Under the pieces are notes generated by a model. The model was given only the letters and a program-made list of their open reading frames with translations, ran no database searches and was not told the DNA's origin. Below are positions 44,771 to 52,846 of a stretch of 64,000 nt of DNA, piece after piece. The DNA lies in NCBI GenBank assembly GCA_016234495.1, contig JACRBI010000038.1, positions 1-64,000 of the forward strand, in the 5' to 3' direction. Made by a program: the position numbers and the translations under genes. The stretch comes from Chloroflexota bacterium (GTDB lineage Bacteria; Chloroflexota; Anaerolineae; Anaerolineales; Villigracilaceae). Each line of letters begins with the position of its first letter. The stretch's first letter is position 1.

Positions 44771-45996
44771 ACAAACCGCATGAAAACCTGATTCCCTAAC
44801 AAGCGTCCGCGTTTGGTGAGTCTGACGCCCCCCGAAATTTTTTCAAGCAGGCCATTACGGATTAATTCCTCGATCTCCTTTGGATAGACATCCAAAAGCG
44901 CGCGTCCGAATCTTAATCTGAAATCTGATTCTGTGACCCCGGCATTCGTCAACCTGAGGTTGTTGATCATGTAATCGGAGATGTCATCTGCGGGAGTTTG
45001 TTTGTGTGAATTAACGGTTGCCGGTGTGAGAGGAAAATTGTAATTCGTAAATCGTAAATCGTAATTTGTAATTCGCTCGATGTAGGTTTTTATTCGCAGC
45101 GCATTTGAATAGCGGTAGCCGTTTGCATATCCGTGCGCGCCGGCTCCGAAGGCCAGGTAGGGGAGCGAGCGCCAGTATTGGAGGTTGTGTTTACAGGCGT
45201 GAGACGGTTGACTGTGGACAGCGGACGGCGTACGGTCTATGGTCTGTCGTCCATCGTCCATTCCCCAGTTCGAAATTTCGTAATGGACATATCCATTGCT
45301 TTCCAAAAATTCTTCGGTATATTCATACATTTCTGCGGCAAGGTCAGGGTCGGGAAGAGGAAGCAATCCTTTCGATGCCCAGCGTCCGAAGGGAGTGCCG
45401 TGCTCGAGGGTGAGCGCGTAGGCAGAGATGTGCTCCGGGTGCAGGTCAACGATGCGTTGAAGAGTAGTCTGCCAGGTGGATAATTTTTGCTGCGGCAGAC
45501 CGTAAATGAGATCGAGGTTGAGATTGTCGAAGCCTGCTTTTCTGGCAGTGGATACGGCTTCGATGACGGTGAAAAAATCGTGGATGCGTTCAAGCATCAG
45601 TAGTTCTTCGGTGTTGGCAGATTGCACGCCAAAGCTGATGCGGTTGATGCCTGACTTGCGGATGGCATTTAACTTTTTGGGTGAGATCGTGCCCGGGTTG
45701 GCTTCAATGCTGATCTCCGCGTCAGCGGTAAATGTAAAGGCGGAGCGCAATGCCTTGAGGACAGAATCAAATTGCGGCGCGGAAAGAAGCGAGGGAGTCC
45801 CACCCCCGAAAAACACAGTTGGAACGTCGAAGGTTGGAAGGTTGGCAAGTTGTCTGCCGACAAATTCAATCTCGTTAATAAGGGCATTTACATAGGCGGG
45901 AATTGAATCCTCCTGGCTGGCGTAGGTGTTGAAGTCGCAGTAGGCGCAGCGGTGTTTGCAGAAGGGGATGTGGATGTAGATGGAGGTATTTTCCAT
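44767..45996 (-). CDS. hemW: radical SAM protein HemW (coproporphyrinogen III oxidase-like)
   Basis: The 409-aa product has the radical SAM cluster motif in IPFCKHRCAYCDF, then VFFGGGTPSLL and the HemN-type C-terminal domain. Typical HemW is about 380 residues. Three extra segments match repeats of three different families: residues 45-59, 245-263 and 306-322. HemW is thought to bind and deliver heme, not to oxidise coproporphyrinogen. The ATG at 45996 starts the family N-terminus. It overlaps the convergent HAD gene by 4 bp at the 3' end. Confidence 0.9.
   Translation of the reverse strand: MENTSIYIHIPFCKHRCAYCDFNTYASQEDSIPAYVNALINEIEFVGRQLANLPTFDVPTVFFGGGTPSLLSAPQFDSVLKALRSAFTFTADAEISIEANPGTISPKKLNAIRKSGINRISFGVQSANTEELLMLERIHDFFTVIEAVSTARKAGFDNLNLDLIYGLPQQKLSTWQTTLQRIVDLHPEHISAYALTLEHGTPFGRWASKGLLPLPDPDLAAEMYEYTEEFLESNGYVHYEISNWGMDDGRQTIDRTPSAVHSQPSHACKHNLQYWRSLPYLAFGAGAHGYANGYRYSNALRIKTYIERITNYDLRFTNYNFPLTPATVNSHKQTPADDISDYMINNLRLTNAGVTESDFRLRFGRALLDVYPKEIEELIRNGLLEKISGGVRLTKRGRLLGNQVFMRFV
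45031..45076. repeat. ATCGTAAATCGTAATTTG repeat inside hemW
   Basis: Degenerate units of TTCGTAAATCGTAAATCG encode TNYDLRFTNYNF in frame in HemW. Confidence 0.65.
45208..45262. repeat. GTGGACAGCGGACGG..GTCGTCCATCGTCC repeat inside hemW
   Basis: A copy of the family at 20500-20553 is read in frame as DDGRQTIDRTPSAVHSQ in HemW, between the conserved EISNWG and KHNLQYW segments. Confidence 0.7.
45818..45860. repeat. AACGTCGAAGGTTGGAAGG repeat inside hemW
   Basis: A copy of the AACCTTCCAAC family is read in frame as QLANLPTFDVPTV, just before the conserved FFGGGTPS of HemW. Confidence 0.6.
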
Positions 45997-46058
45997 GAAA
46001 GGCAGTATAGCATGAGTACATCTGGCGGCTGTGAAAAAATCCTCGCCACATCTGGGGC

Positions 46059-46087
46059 TTGACATTCTAGAACATGGGTTCTAAAAT
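46059..46087 (+). promoter_or_regulatory. promoter with palindromic operator for the VOC/ABM operon
   Basis: TTGACA (46059-46064), a 17-bp spacer and TAAAAT (46082-46087). The spacer holds the inverted repeat TAGAAC-ATGG-GTTCTA (46068-46083), a probable repressor site. The regulator is not encoded next to it. Confidence 0.65.
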
Positions 46088-46125
46088 CAGACTATCGTTG
46101 TCCACTTTATCAAAAGGAGAAACCC

Positions 46126-46494
46126 ATGTCCAAGAGAAATATTGTCCACGTTGAAATCCCCGCTGCGAACGTCGAAAGCGGGGGCAAGTTTTATGGTGAC
46201 CTGTTCGGCTGGAAACTTCAGCACATGGCGGAAATGAATTACACCATGTGGGAAGCCGAAGATCATACTGGCGGCGGCATCACGGAGGTCTCAGCCGAGA
46301 ACCCTGCGGGGCAGGTGCTGGTCTACATTGACAGCGATGACATTGATTTGGATCTGCAGAATGTGACGAAACTTGGCGGCACAGTGATTCGCGCAAAGAC
46401 AGAAATCCCCGGCATGGGCTGGTTTGGAATTTTCAAGGACCCAACGGGAAATGCGCTGGGGTTGTTTACGAGCATGAAACCTGCCAACAGCTAA
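46126..46494 (+). CDS. VOC family (glyoxalase-like) protein
   Basis: The 122-aa product has the paired beta-alpha-beta pattern of VOC proteins: IVHVEIPAANVESGGKFYGD, LFGWKLQHM and the final FGIFKDPTGNALGLF. A metal-dependent dioxygenase, isomerase or antibiotic-binding role is possible; the ligands are not clear. It starts a four-gene unit (46126-48270) and has an AAAAGGAGAAA ribosome site. Confidence 0.85.
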   Translation: MSKRNIVHVEIPAANVESGGKFYGDLFGWKLQHMAEMNYTMWEAEDHTGGGITEVSAENPAGQVLVYIDSDDIDLDLQNVTKLGGTVIRAKTEIPGMGWFGIFKDPTGNALGLFTSMKPANS

Positions 46495-46501
46495 CGATAA
46501 A

Positions 46502-46807
46502 ATGTATGCGATGACAGGCAAACTTACCGCGCAGGCTGGGAAGCGTGACGCGGTGATCGAGATATTGTTGCGCGCTTCGAGTGTTGTGGCTCAACTCGGC
46601 GGATGCCGCGCATATATTGTCAATGAAGATGTGGCTGACGCAACCTGTGTTTGGGTATTCGAGATGTGGGACAATAAAGACGCGCATGACGCGTCGCTCA
46701 AGGATGAGCGGGTGAGGTCTCTCATTGCAGAAGCGATGCCCTTGATGGGTGGAACTCCAAGCGGCGCAGAGTTAAGGGTCGCCGGCGGACACGGGATAAA
46801 CCCATGA
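46502..46807 (+). CDS. antibiotic biosynthesis monooxygenase (ABM) domain protein
   Basis: The 101-aa product is a small ABM ferredoxin-like fold: MTGKLTAQAGKRDAVIEIL, LGGCRAYIVN and TCVWVFEMWDNKDAHDASL. Such proteins oxidise quinols or small aromatics without a cofactor, but many are uncharacterised. It follows the VOC gene by 7 bp. Confidence 0.8.
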   Translation: MYAMTGKLTAQAGKRDAVIEILLRASSVVAQLGGCRAYIVNEDVADATCVWVFEMWDNKDAHDASLKDERVRSLIAEAMPLMGGTPSGAELRVAGGHGINP

Positions 46808-46861
46808 AAGCGATCATGGCAAAATTTCAACAGGCAGCTTAACTTTAGAAAGGAGCAGAAC

Positions 46862-47977
46862 ATGAGCGGAGTACGGGTTTTGGTCGGCACACACAAAGGC
46901 GCGTTTATTTTGACCTCGGATGAAAGGCGCAAAGACTGGAAAGTCAGCGGACCGCATTTTGCGGGCTGGGAGGTCTATCACATGAACGGGTCATCCGCAG
47001 ACCCGAATCGACTTTACGCATCACAGTCGACGGGTTGGTTTGGGCAGATCATCCAGCGCTCGGACGACGGCGGCCAGACATGGGAGCCGGTCGGCAACAA
47101 GTTCGCCTATGACGGCGTGCCCGGCACGCATCTGTGGTATGACGGCACGCAGCATCCCTGGGAGTTTAAACGCGTCTGGCGGCTTGAGCCATCGCCGACT
47201 GACCCAGACACGGTCTATGCCGGGGTCGAAGATGCGGCTTTGTTCAAATCCACAGACGGCGGGCAGACATGGCAGGAATTGCCCGGTCTGCGCGAAGTCA
47301 AAGGGAACCTGTGGCAGCCGGGCGCCGGCGGGATGTGCCTGCATACGATCCTGCTTGACCCGCGAAATGCTCAGCGAATTTTTGTCGCCATCTCCGCTGC
47401 GGGCGCGTTCCGCACCGATGACGGCGGCGTGACCTGGCTTCCAATTAATCAGGGACTCAAATCTCCGTACGAACTTCCTGAAGCAAATGTCGAAGTCGGT
47501 CATTGCGTTCACAACATTGCGATGCATCCTTCGCGGCCGGACGTGTTGTTCATGCAGAAACATTGGGATGTGATGCGCAGCGACAACGCCGGCGACCTGT
47601 GGCACGAGGTCAGCGGCAACCTGCCAAGCGATTTTGGATTTCCGATTGCCGTTCATGCGCACGAACCGAATACCATTTATGTCGTCCCGATCAAAAGTGA
47701 CTCAGAACACTTTCCGCCCGACGGAAAACTGCGCGTGTACCGCAGCCGCACGGGCGGAGATGAATGGGAAGCATTGACAAACGGCCTGCCGCAAAGCGAC
47801 TGTTATGTGAACATTCTGCGCAGCGCAATGGCAGTCGACTCGCTCGACTCATGCGGAATTTATTTCGGCACCACCGGCGGACAGGTGTACGCTTCTTCAG
47901 ACTCCGGCGACAGTTGGATGCCCATCGTCAGCAACCTGCCTGCTGTGTTATCAGTCGAAGTCCAGACATTGCCATGA
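46862..47977 (+). CDS. BNR/Asp-box repeat beta-propeller protein
   Basis: The 371-aa product has at least five Asp-box repeats, including [44 protein letters not shown] and [11 protein letters not shown], so it is a beta-propeller of the sialidase/sortilin type. No signal peptide is seen and the sialidase catalytic residues are not evident, so it is probably a cytoplasmic binding protein. Its stop overlaps the start of the MoaD-like gene (ATGA). Confidence 0.85.
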   Translation: MSGVRVLVGTHKGAFILTSDERRKDWKVSGPHFAGWEVYHMNGSSADPNRLYASQSTGWFGQIIQRSDDGGQTWEPVGNKFAYDGVPGTHLWYDGTQHPWEFKRVWRLEPSPTDPDTVYAGVEDAALFKSTDGGQTWQELPGLREVKGNLWQPGAGGMCLHTILLDPRNAQRIFVAISAAGAFRTDDGGVTWLPINQGLKSPYELPEANVEVGHCVHNIAMHPSRPDVLFMQKHWDVMRSDNAGDLWHEVSGNLPSDFGFPIAVHAHEPNTIYVVPIKSDSEHFPPDGKLRVYRSRTGGDEWEALTNGLPQSDCYVNILRSAMAVDSLDSCGIYFGTTGGQVYASSDSGDSWMPIVSNLPAVLSVEVQTLP

Positions 47978-48270
47978 TCCGCGTTGTATTGCCGCATCAT
48001 TTGCGGACTCTGGCGCAAGTCACCAGCGAGGTGGAGGTTTCCGTCGATGGGCTGGCAACTCAAGGCGCGGTCCTCGATGCGCTTGAGTCGCTGTATCCCA
48101 TGCTGCGCGGGACGATCCGCGATCATGTCACAAAACAGCGCCGGCCCTTCATCCGCTTCTTCGCCTGTGGAGAAGATCTGTCTCTTGAACCAAATGATTC
48201 GATATTGCCAGATGCGGTCATAAAAGGCACGGAACCCTTCCGAATTATCGGCGCGATGGCTGGAGGATAA
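47974..48270 (+). CDS. MoaD/ThiS-like beta-grasp protein
   Basis: The 98-aa product is a ubiquitin-like sulfur-carrier fold ending in AMAGG, the Gly-Gly tail used for thiocarboxylate formation. [20 protein letters not shown] precedes the tail. It overlaps the beta-propeller gene by 4 bp, so the two are translated together. The partner sulfurtransferase or E1-like enzyme is not in this window. Confidence 0.8.
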   Translation: MIRVVLPHHLRTLAQVTSEVEVSVDGLATQGAVLDALESLYPMLRGTIRDHVTKQRRPFIRFFACGEDLSLEPNDSILPDAVIKGTEPFRIIGAMAGG

Positions 48271-48287
48271 AACAGTCCAAATCTTGC

Positions 48288-48316
48288 TTGACGCATAAAT
48301 ATCACAGTGGTATGCT
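48288..48316 (+). promoter_or_regulatory. promoter of the aminotransferase leader
   Basis: TTGACG (48288-48293), a 17-bp spacer and TATGCT (48311-48316). The leader ORF starts 7 bp after the -10, so the transcript would be nearly leaderless. Confidence 0.6.
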
Positions 48317-48323
48317 TGCGCGA

Positions 48324-48437
48324 ATGTTCAGCCAAATCCTTGTTGACACCAATAATACCAATCGTAATACCCGCACTCGCACGGTGACGGGGCGTTGGTA
48401 TTTATCAGATGAACAGCAACAAGGTCATTCATCCTAG
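48324..48437 (+). CDS. putative 37-aa leader peptide, Asn/Thr/Arg-rich
   Basis: The ORF begins MFSQILVDTNNTNRNTRTRT. Residues 9-22 include six Thr and four Asn. It has no Shine-Dalgarno sequence but starts at the predicted transcript end. The Thr/Asn codons at 48348-48371 cover the first pairing segment of the attenuator, the usual layout for control by ribosome stalling. It is too short for a conserved enzyme and nothing else explains the open frame. Confidence 0.5.
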   Translation: MFSQILVDTNNTNRNTRTRTVTGRWYLSDEQQQGHSS

Positions 48438-48480
48438 ATAAGGAAACCAGACGCCCCGAACCTCGGGGCGTTATTTTTAT
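48348..48480 (+). promoter_or_regulatory. peptide-leader transcription attenuator upstream of the aminotransferase
   Basis: Segment 1, AATACCAA (48354-48361), pairs with TTGGTATT (48395-48402). Segment 2, CGGGGCGTTGGT (48388-48399), pairs with segment 3, ACCAGACGCCCCG (48446-48458; 12 pairs, one bulge). Segment 3 also forms the terminator with TCGGGGCGT (48463-48471). The pairings exclude one another. Stalling at the Thr/Asn codons would block segment 1, leaving segment 2 free as an antiterminator. The design is the same as in the aspS leader. Confidence 0.65.
48451..48478 (+). terminator. terminator hairpin of the aminotransferase leader
   Basis: ACGCCCCGA (48451-48459), loop ACC, TCGGGGCGT (48463-48471), then TATTTTTATAT. 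The stem is 9 bp and GC-rich and lies 93 bp before the aminotransferase start codon. Confidence 0.85.
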
Positions 48481-48511
48481 ATCTACCCCCGCCCATCCCA
48501 TTGGGACAGCC

Positions 48512-48556
48512 TCCCCCATTTTCAAAGAAAATGGGGGAGGGACGGGAGGGGGCATA
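48512..48556. repeat. CCTCCCCCATTTTC hairpin before the aminotransferase
   Basis: CCTCCCCCATTTTC and GAAAATGGGGGAGG are perfect 14-bp inverted arms around AAA (48511-48541), followed by GACGGGAGGGGGC. It may protect the mRNA 5' region or be a repeat; it is not followed by a T-run. Confidence 0.6.
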
Positions 48557-48572
48557 AAAAGGAGAAATCATC

Positions 48573-49877
48573 ATGTCCGTTTCCAACGCCACGCCAGTCT
48601 TTGCAGTTGACGAAAAGAATCTTGTCCCTGTCAGCGGTCATCTCAGGCAAATGGCCGACATCCCCCCTTCGCGCATGTTCCTCATCAACAAATCGTTGAA
48701 GGTCTATGTGGAAAAGAACCCTGGCGCAAAAATATTTGACGCTTCGCAGGGTGATGGAGGCGCTTCGCTTCCCGGCACCCCAAAAGCGATCCTCGACCGC
48801 GCGCATCAACTCCAACTGGAGCATGGTACAGCTTACGATATGCCGTTCGGCACCGACGCATACCGCAAGTCGGTCATTGAGCAATATTGGAAACTGGACT
48901 CATCCTCAGGCTGGGGACCTGCCAATGTGCTCGGCACCGCCGGCGGACGCGACGCGCTAGTCAAGGCCTATCAGGCGATGATGGCGCTCGGGCATGGACG
49001 CCAGGGCGATGTCATCATGGTTTCGCGCGTCCCGTGGATCTCCTACAACTGGGGGCCGTACGGTGTCGGCGCGAACGTGCTCTGGACTCCCGGTGACCCT
49101 GCCCAGGGTTGGGCTTATTCTGAAGATGCGATTCGCGAAAGTGTGAAATTCGCCGAATCCAGCGGGCGGAAGATCGCGGGTATCGTCATCACCAATCCCG
49201 ATAACCCCACAGGGCTGACCATCGCGGTCGAGAAGCAGGTCTCGCTTGCCAAAGCTGCACTGGAAGCGGGCGTGGCCTTCGTGCTCTTTGACTGGATGTA
49301 TCACTACGTCACCGACGAATCGCCGATGGATTTGAATTCGTTCCTGAAGAATTTCACGCCCGAAGAACGCAAACGCATCATGTTCCTTGACGGCATCACC
49401 AAATCGCTGGGCGGGTCGAACATCCGCAACTGCCATTTGATCGCGGACGAGAACGTCATTAAGTTCATTGTGGCGCGCGCGTCGCACACGGTCATGCCGT
49501 CGTTCTATTCACTGGCTGTGGCGATGGCCGCCTATGAAATGGGATTCTCCGAAGCCGCGAATCCCATCATCGAGCCGACCAACGCCAGCCGCGTGGCCTT
49601 GAAGAAACTGCTCGCCGAAAGCGGGATGCAGCACATCATCGGCAAGGGATATTACGCCTTCATGAATGTCGGTGAATTCATCAAGGCAAAAGGCTGGGCT
49701 GACAGCGAACCGCTTGGACAATATCTCGCCGAAAATCACGGCGTTGCCATTGTCCCCGGTGCGTTCTTCTCTCCCTTTGGCGCGGATTGGATTCGCTTCT
49801 CGTATGCCACTCCCGCCGAAAGAACCGAAGGCGCGTTCAAGAGGTTGGTGGAAGGGCTGGAGAGTTTAAAGAAGTAG
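48573..49877 (+). CDS. class I/II pyridoxal-phosphate aminotransferase
   Basis: The 434-aa product is a fold-type I aminotransferase: GTAGGRDALVKAYQAM, ITNPDNPTGLT, LFDWMYHYVTD, and the PLP lysine in FLDGITKSLGGSNIRNC. The C-terminal domain ends FSYATPAERTEGAFKRL. The substrate is not evident. It is expressed from the attenuated leader above and followed after 9 bp by the ligase/peptidase fusion, so the pair may act in one amino acid or peptide pathway. Confidence 0.88.
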   Translation: MSVSNATPVFAVDEKNLVPVSGHLRQMADIPPSRMFLINKSLKVYVEKNPGAKIFDASQGDGGASLPGTPKAILDRAHQLQLEHGTAYDMPFGTDAYRKSVIEQYWKLDSSSGWGPANVLGTAGGRDALVKAYQAMMALGHGRQGDVIMVSRVPWISYNWGPYGVGANVLWTPGDPAQGWAYSEDAIRESVKFAESSGRKIAGIVITNPDNPTGLTIAVEKQVSLAKAALEAGVAFVLFDWMYHYVTDESPMDLNSFLKNFTPEERKRIMFLDGITKSLGGSNIRNCHLIADENVIKFIVARASHTVMPSFYSLAVAMAAYEMGFSEAANPIIEPTNASRVALKKLLAESGMQHIIGKGYYAFMNVGEFIKAKGWADSEPLGQYLAENHGVAIVPGAFFSPFGADWIRFSYATPAERTEGAFKRLVEGLESLKK

Positions 49878-49886
49878 GAATCAATC

Positions 49887-52811
49887 ATGCCCTCACAAAA
49901 ATTCCCCGAAAAATATCACCTCGCCCTTGAACAATCCATCAAAGAGAAGCCCGAAAGCGGACTCAGCGGCTTCGAGCAGGAATGGAATCTGCTCGATGAA
50001 GACCTGCGTCCGCTATTGACCGTTGGCGCGGGTCCCAGCCAACACTCGTTCGTGGATTACCTGCGCGCAGAGTGCGTTCCCCATTGGCACAAACAATTCA
50101 GCCAGCTTGAAGTTTTTCACTGGATGATCGAATGGGCAACGCGGCCGTACTATTCTCCGCGCGGCGCGATGTACGAAGCGCGCCTGATGGAAGCCACACT
50201 GATAAACGCCCTGCACAAAGCGGGCGTCAGTTTCGGCGAGCGCCTGCATTACTGGCACGGCAACCTGCTCTTCCTGACCGACATTGGGCATCAGTCCATT
50301 CCGGGCAACTGGTCAATTGCCAAACGCCGCTATCTTGAAAAATGCGTCGACCTGTACGGTGACATGCTTGCCACGACCGGCATTCACACCAATATGTCGC
50401 TGCCTGATCCGCTCTTTGCATGGGACTTCATGCACCTTTCCCCGAGCGAGCGCGGCGACCAGCACCTCGATGAATTTAAATCCGAGTTCTACATCACTGC
50501 CACGCGATTGCTGCGCGCATTCGCGTCCCTCTTTATTGCGACCAGCGCTTCGACGCCGATGCAGGCCCAGGTCAAGGATGGACGCGCTGCGGTCATCCTC
50601 ACCGAACATGATTCAATCCGCAATCTGACATTCCCCAATCCGCGCGAAATTGACCTGCCCGATCTATATCGCTCGTATCAGGATTATCTGCAAATCTCAT
50701 ATGACCTTGTGCGGCGTGGCGTGCGCTTCGGCAACAACAACTGGACGCCCGTCCGCGCGCGTAGTTTTGCCGACCCTGTGGAAAGAATCATCTCGACCAC
50801 GAGCGACCAACTCAACGCACTGTACACACGCGGGTTGTATGCCGCGGGCGAATCGACTCCGCCCGAAGAGATGGCGCTGCAAGTCGAGAAGCAGAATCTC
50901 ATGGCGCGTATCAATCTCCCGATGGGGCGCGTCGAGGTCCGCGTGGATGAAGGCGGTCACAGCCTTGACCTGGATATTGCGAACCTGACCTTCAAGCATT
51001 TGCTGATGTTGAAGATTTACTCCGACCCGAAGTTCGCGCGCGGATTCCGCTATGACCGCGAAGATATTGCCCGCGCCCGTGTTAATGAGAATCTCGCTGC
51101 GCAGTTTGGTCTCCGCGCCGAAATCGAAAATCCGCTGACTGGCAAGCCGGTCAATATGCGCGACTTTTTGAAATGGACGTTGAGTGAGATCAAACCTCTG
51201 GCGCAGGCATTGAACATGTGGGACGATTTGCGCCCGCTGGTCGAGATATCTGACGGCGGACGCAACACCGCTGAAAAGATCCGCGCGCGTTTGAAGATGG
51301 AGATCGGCGGGGCGAACGAAGTGCCGATGTCTTTGCTGAAAGAATTATTTTACGAACACGAAGCGCAGATCAAAGCAGACGTGGAAAAGATCTGCGGCGA
51401 TTACGGCTCGCTCGGCTCGGATGCTTCCAAGATCGCGGAATTCGTTCAGCGCAGCCGTGAAGTGATTCGCCACGAACAGAACATGCCGATCCAATTCCGC
51501 GCGCGCGCGCAAGCGGTGATCGAAGTTTCGTACCCCGACAAGACCGCTGAAATTTTGGATTTGGCGCAGCAATTGATTCGGATTCCGTCTGTCACTGCCT
51601 GCCCGAACGAACGGCTCGAGGAAGTCCACCGCGCAGGCTCGTTGATCGATGATTATCTCCGCAACGCGGGGCTCGATGTGAAATATTTCGACGGGAAATA
51701 TCCCGCGGTTTACGCGACATTCCCTAAGAAGGAATTGGTAATTAGTAATAAGGGATCAGGGACAGACCCTCGCCTAATTCCTAATCCCTCATCACCTATT
51801 CTCTTAACAGGCCATTTCGATGTGGTGGAGCCTGAGCCTGATGATTCGCAGTTCACGCCGCGGATCGAAGGTGACTACCTATTTGGCCGCGGCGCGGCGG
51901 ATATGAAGACTGTCGTTGCGACCTATATGGTTTGGATGAAGGATGTGATGAAGGGTAGGGGCGACCCGTCAGGGTTGAGCAAAGCCATTGGCACAAACAT
52001 AGCGGGTCACCCCTACAATTACCCCAACATCGCGTTGATGCTGGTCGGTAACGAAGAGAACGGCGAAGCCGAGGCTTGGGGCACGCCGTTTGTGTTGAAG
52101 GAATTAAGTAGGGACGACCCATTGGGTCGCCCCTACGAACCCGCGTTATTTATCGCAGGCGAGCGCACCGGCGAGAAAGGCAATGAACTCTTCGGCGAGA
52201 TCTGCGTGGAGAATCGCGGCGTGATGCGTTTTGATGTCATCGCGCGTGGCGCGAAAGGTCACAGTGGGGTGGCCGGCACCGGTGATCTGAGCGAGAGTCT
52301 CATTGCCGCGCGCTCTGCGTTGAATGAAATCTTCGCCAAACACCTTACGCTAAAATCCGCGGACGGGTGGCAGTCGCAGGCGAAATTCCCATTTATCAGC
52401 GTAGGCACTCCGGGCGTGTATAACGTCACCGCAGGCGAGGGGATTCTTGGTGTGGAGATTCGACCCATTCCGCAGGATGATGTCCTCGGTCTGAGGTCTG
52501 CAGTCGAAGCGTATTGCGCAAAGAGCGAACTTGAAGTTCGCTTTACGGTGATGGAAAACGGCGTGGCGTGCGACCCGAATAACCCGGCGTTGATCGCGCT
52601 CATCGAAGCAGGCAAACAGGCATCGGGTGGGCAGGATCCGCGTATCGGTAGAAAGCTGCCCGGCACTTCGGCAAGATTCGCTCCGGGCGGGCAGGCTGTC
52701 GTTTGGGGGCAGTCGGGCGTCGGTCCACATGCCAAGAACGAAGCGCATTACATCCCAAGCATTGAGCCGTATTACAGGTCGCTGAATGAGCTGGCGAAGT
52801 TGTGGAAGTAA
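49887..52811 (+). CDS. fusion of a glutamate-cysteine-ligase-like (GCS2) domain and an M20 peptidase
   Basis: The 974-aa product has an N-terminal ligase domain (about 1-540) of the GCS2/YbdK-like group: SGLSGFEQEWNLLD, TTGIHTNMSLPDP and LPMGRVEVRVDEGGHSLDL. The C-terminal part (about 550-974) is an M20 metallopeptidase: LLTGHFDVVEPEPD, LFGRGAADMKT, VGNEENGEAEAWG, and the final HAKNEAHYIPSIEP. One part can make an amide or peptide bond and the other can break one. Three repeats are read in frame in the M20 domain. It follows the aminotransferase by 9 bp. Confidence 0.85.
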   Translation: MPSQKFPEKYHLALEQSIKEKPESGLSGFEQEWNLLDEDLRPLLTVGAGPSQHSFVDYLRAECVPHWHKQFSQLEVFHWMIEWATRPYYSPRGAMYEARLMEATLINALHKAGVSFGERLHYWHGNLLFLTDIGHQSIPGNWSIAKRRYLEKCVDLYGDMLATTGIHTNMSLPDPLFAWDFMHLSPSERGDQHLDEFKSEFYITATRLLRAFASLFIATSASTPMQAQVKDGRAAVILTEHDSIRNLTFPNPREIDLPDLYRSYQDYLQISYDLVRRGVRFGNNNWTPVRARSFADPVERIISTTSDQLNALYTRGLYAAGESTPPEEMALQVEKQNLMARINLPMGRVEVRVDEGGHSLDLDIANLTFKHLLMLKIYSDPKFARGFRYDREDIARARVNENLAAQFGLRAEIENPLTGKPVNMRDFLKWTLSEIKPLAQALNMWDDLRPLVEISDGGRNTAEKIRARLKMEIGGANEVPMSLLKELFYEHEAQIKADVEKICGDYGSLGSDASKIAEFVQRSREVIRHEQNMPIQFRARAQAVIEVSYPDKTAEILDLAQQLIRIPSVTACPNERLEEVHRAGSLIDDYLRNAGLDVKYFDGKYPAVYATFPKKELVISNKGSGTDPRLIPNPSSPILLTGHFDVVEPEPDDSQFTPRIEGDYLFGRGAADMKTVVATYMVWMKDVMKGRGDPSGLSKAIGTNIAGHPYNYPNIALMLVGNEENGEAEAWGTPFVLKELSRDDPLGRPYEPALFIAGERTGEKGNELFGEICVENRGVMRFDVIARGAKGHSGVAGTGDLSESLIAARSALNEIFAKHLTLKSADGWQSQAKFPFISVGTPGVYNVTAGEGILGVEIRPIPQDDVLGLRSAVEAYCAKSELEVRFTVMENGVACDPNNPALIALIEAGKQASGGQDPRIGRKLPGTSARFAPGGQAVVWGQSGVGPHAKNEAHYIPSIEPYYRSLNELAKLWK
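51738..51803. repeat. TAATTAGTAATAAGGGAT-type repeat in the M20 domain
   Basis: GGTAATTAGTAATAAGGGATC and CCTAATTCCTAATCCCTC are inverted segments around AGGGACAGACCCTCG. They encode VISNKGSGTDPRLIPNPS in frame. Confidence 0.7.
51955..52017. repeat. GTAGGGGCGACCC repeat in the M20 domain, long-loop form
   Basis: GTAGGGGCGACCCGTCAGG and AGCGGGTCACCCCTAC are inverted arms about 30 bp apart. They encode GRGDPSGLSKAIGTNIAGHP in frame. Confidence 0.75.
52107..52136. repeat. GTAGGGACGACCC repeat in the M20 domain, short form
   Basis: GTAGGGACGACCC and GGGTCGCCCCTAC flank ATT; the palindrome is read in frame as SRDDPLGRPYE. Confidence 0.75.
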
Positions 52812-52814
52812 GCG

Positions 52815-52846
52815 AAGTCCCCGATCACTCGGGGACTTTTTTTATT
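52815..52846 (+). terminator. intrinsic terminator after the fusion gene
   Basis: AAGTCCCCGA (52815-52824), loop, TCGGGGACTT (52829-52838), then TTTTTTATT. It lies between the convergent fusion gene and MarR gene. Confidence 0.9.

Noticed and set aside
51955-52136. GTAGGGG repeats as a CRISPR array
   Set aside because: Copies are palindromes of different loop length inside a reading frame, with no regular spacers or cas genes.
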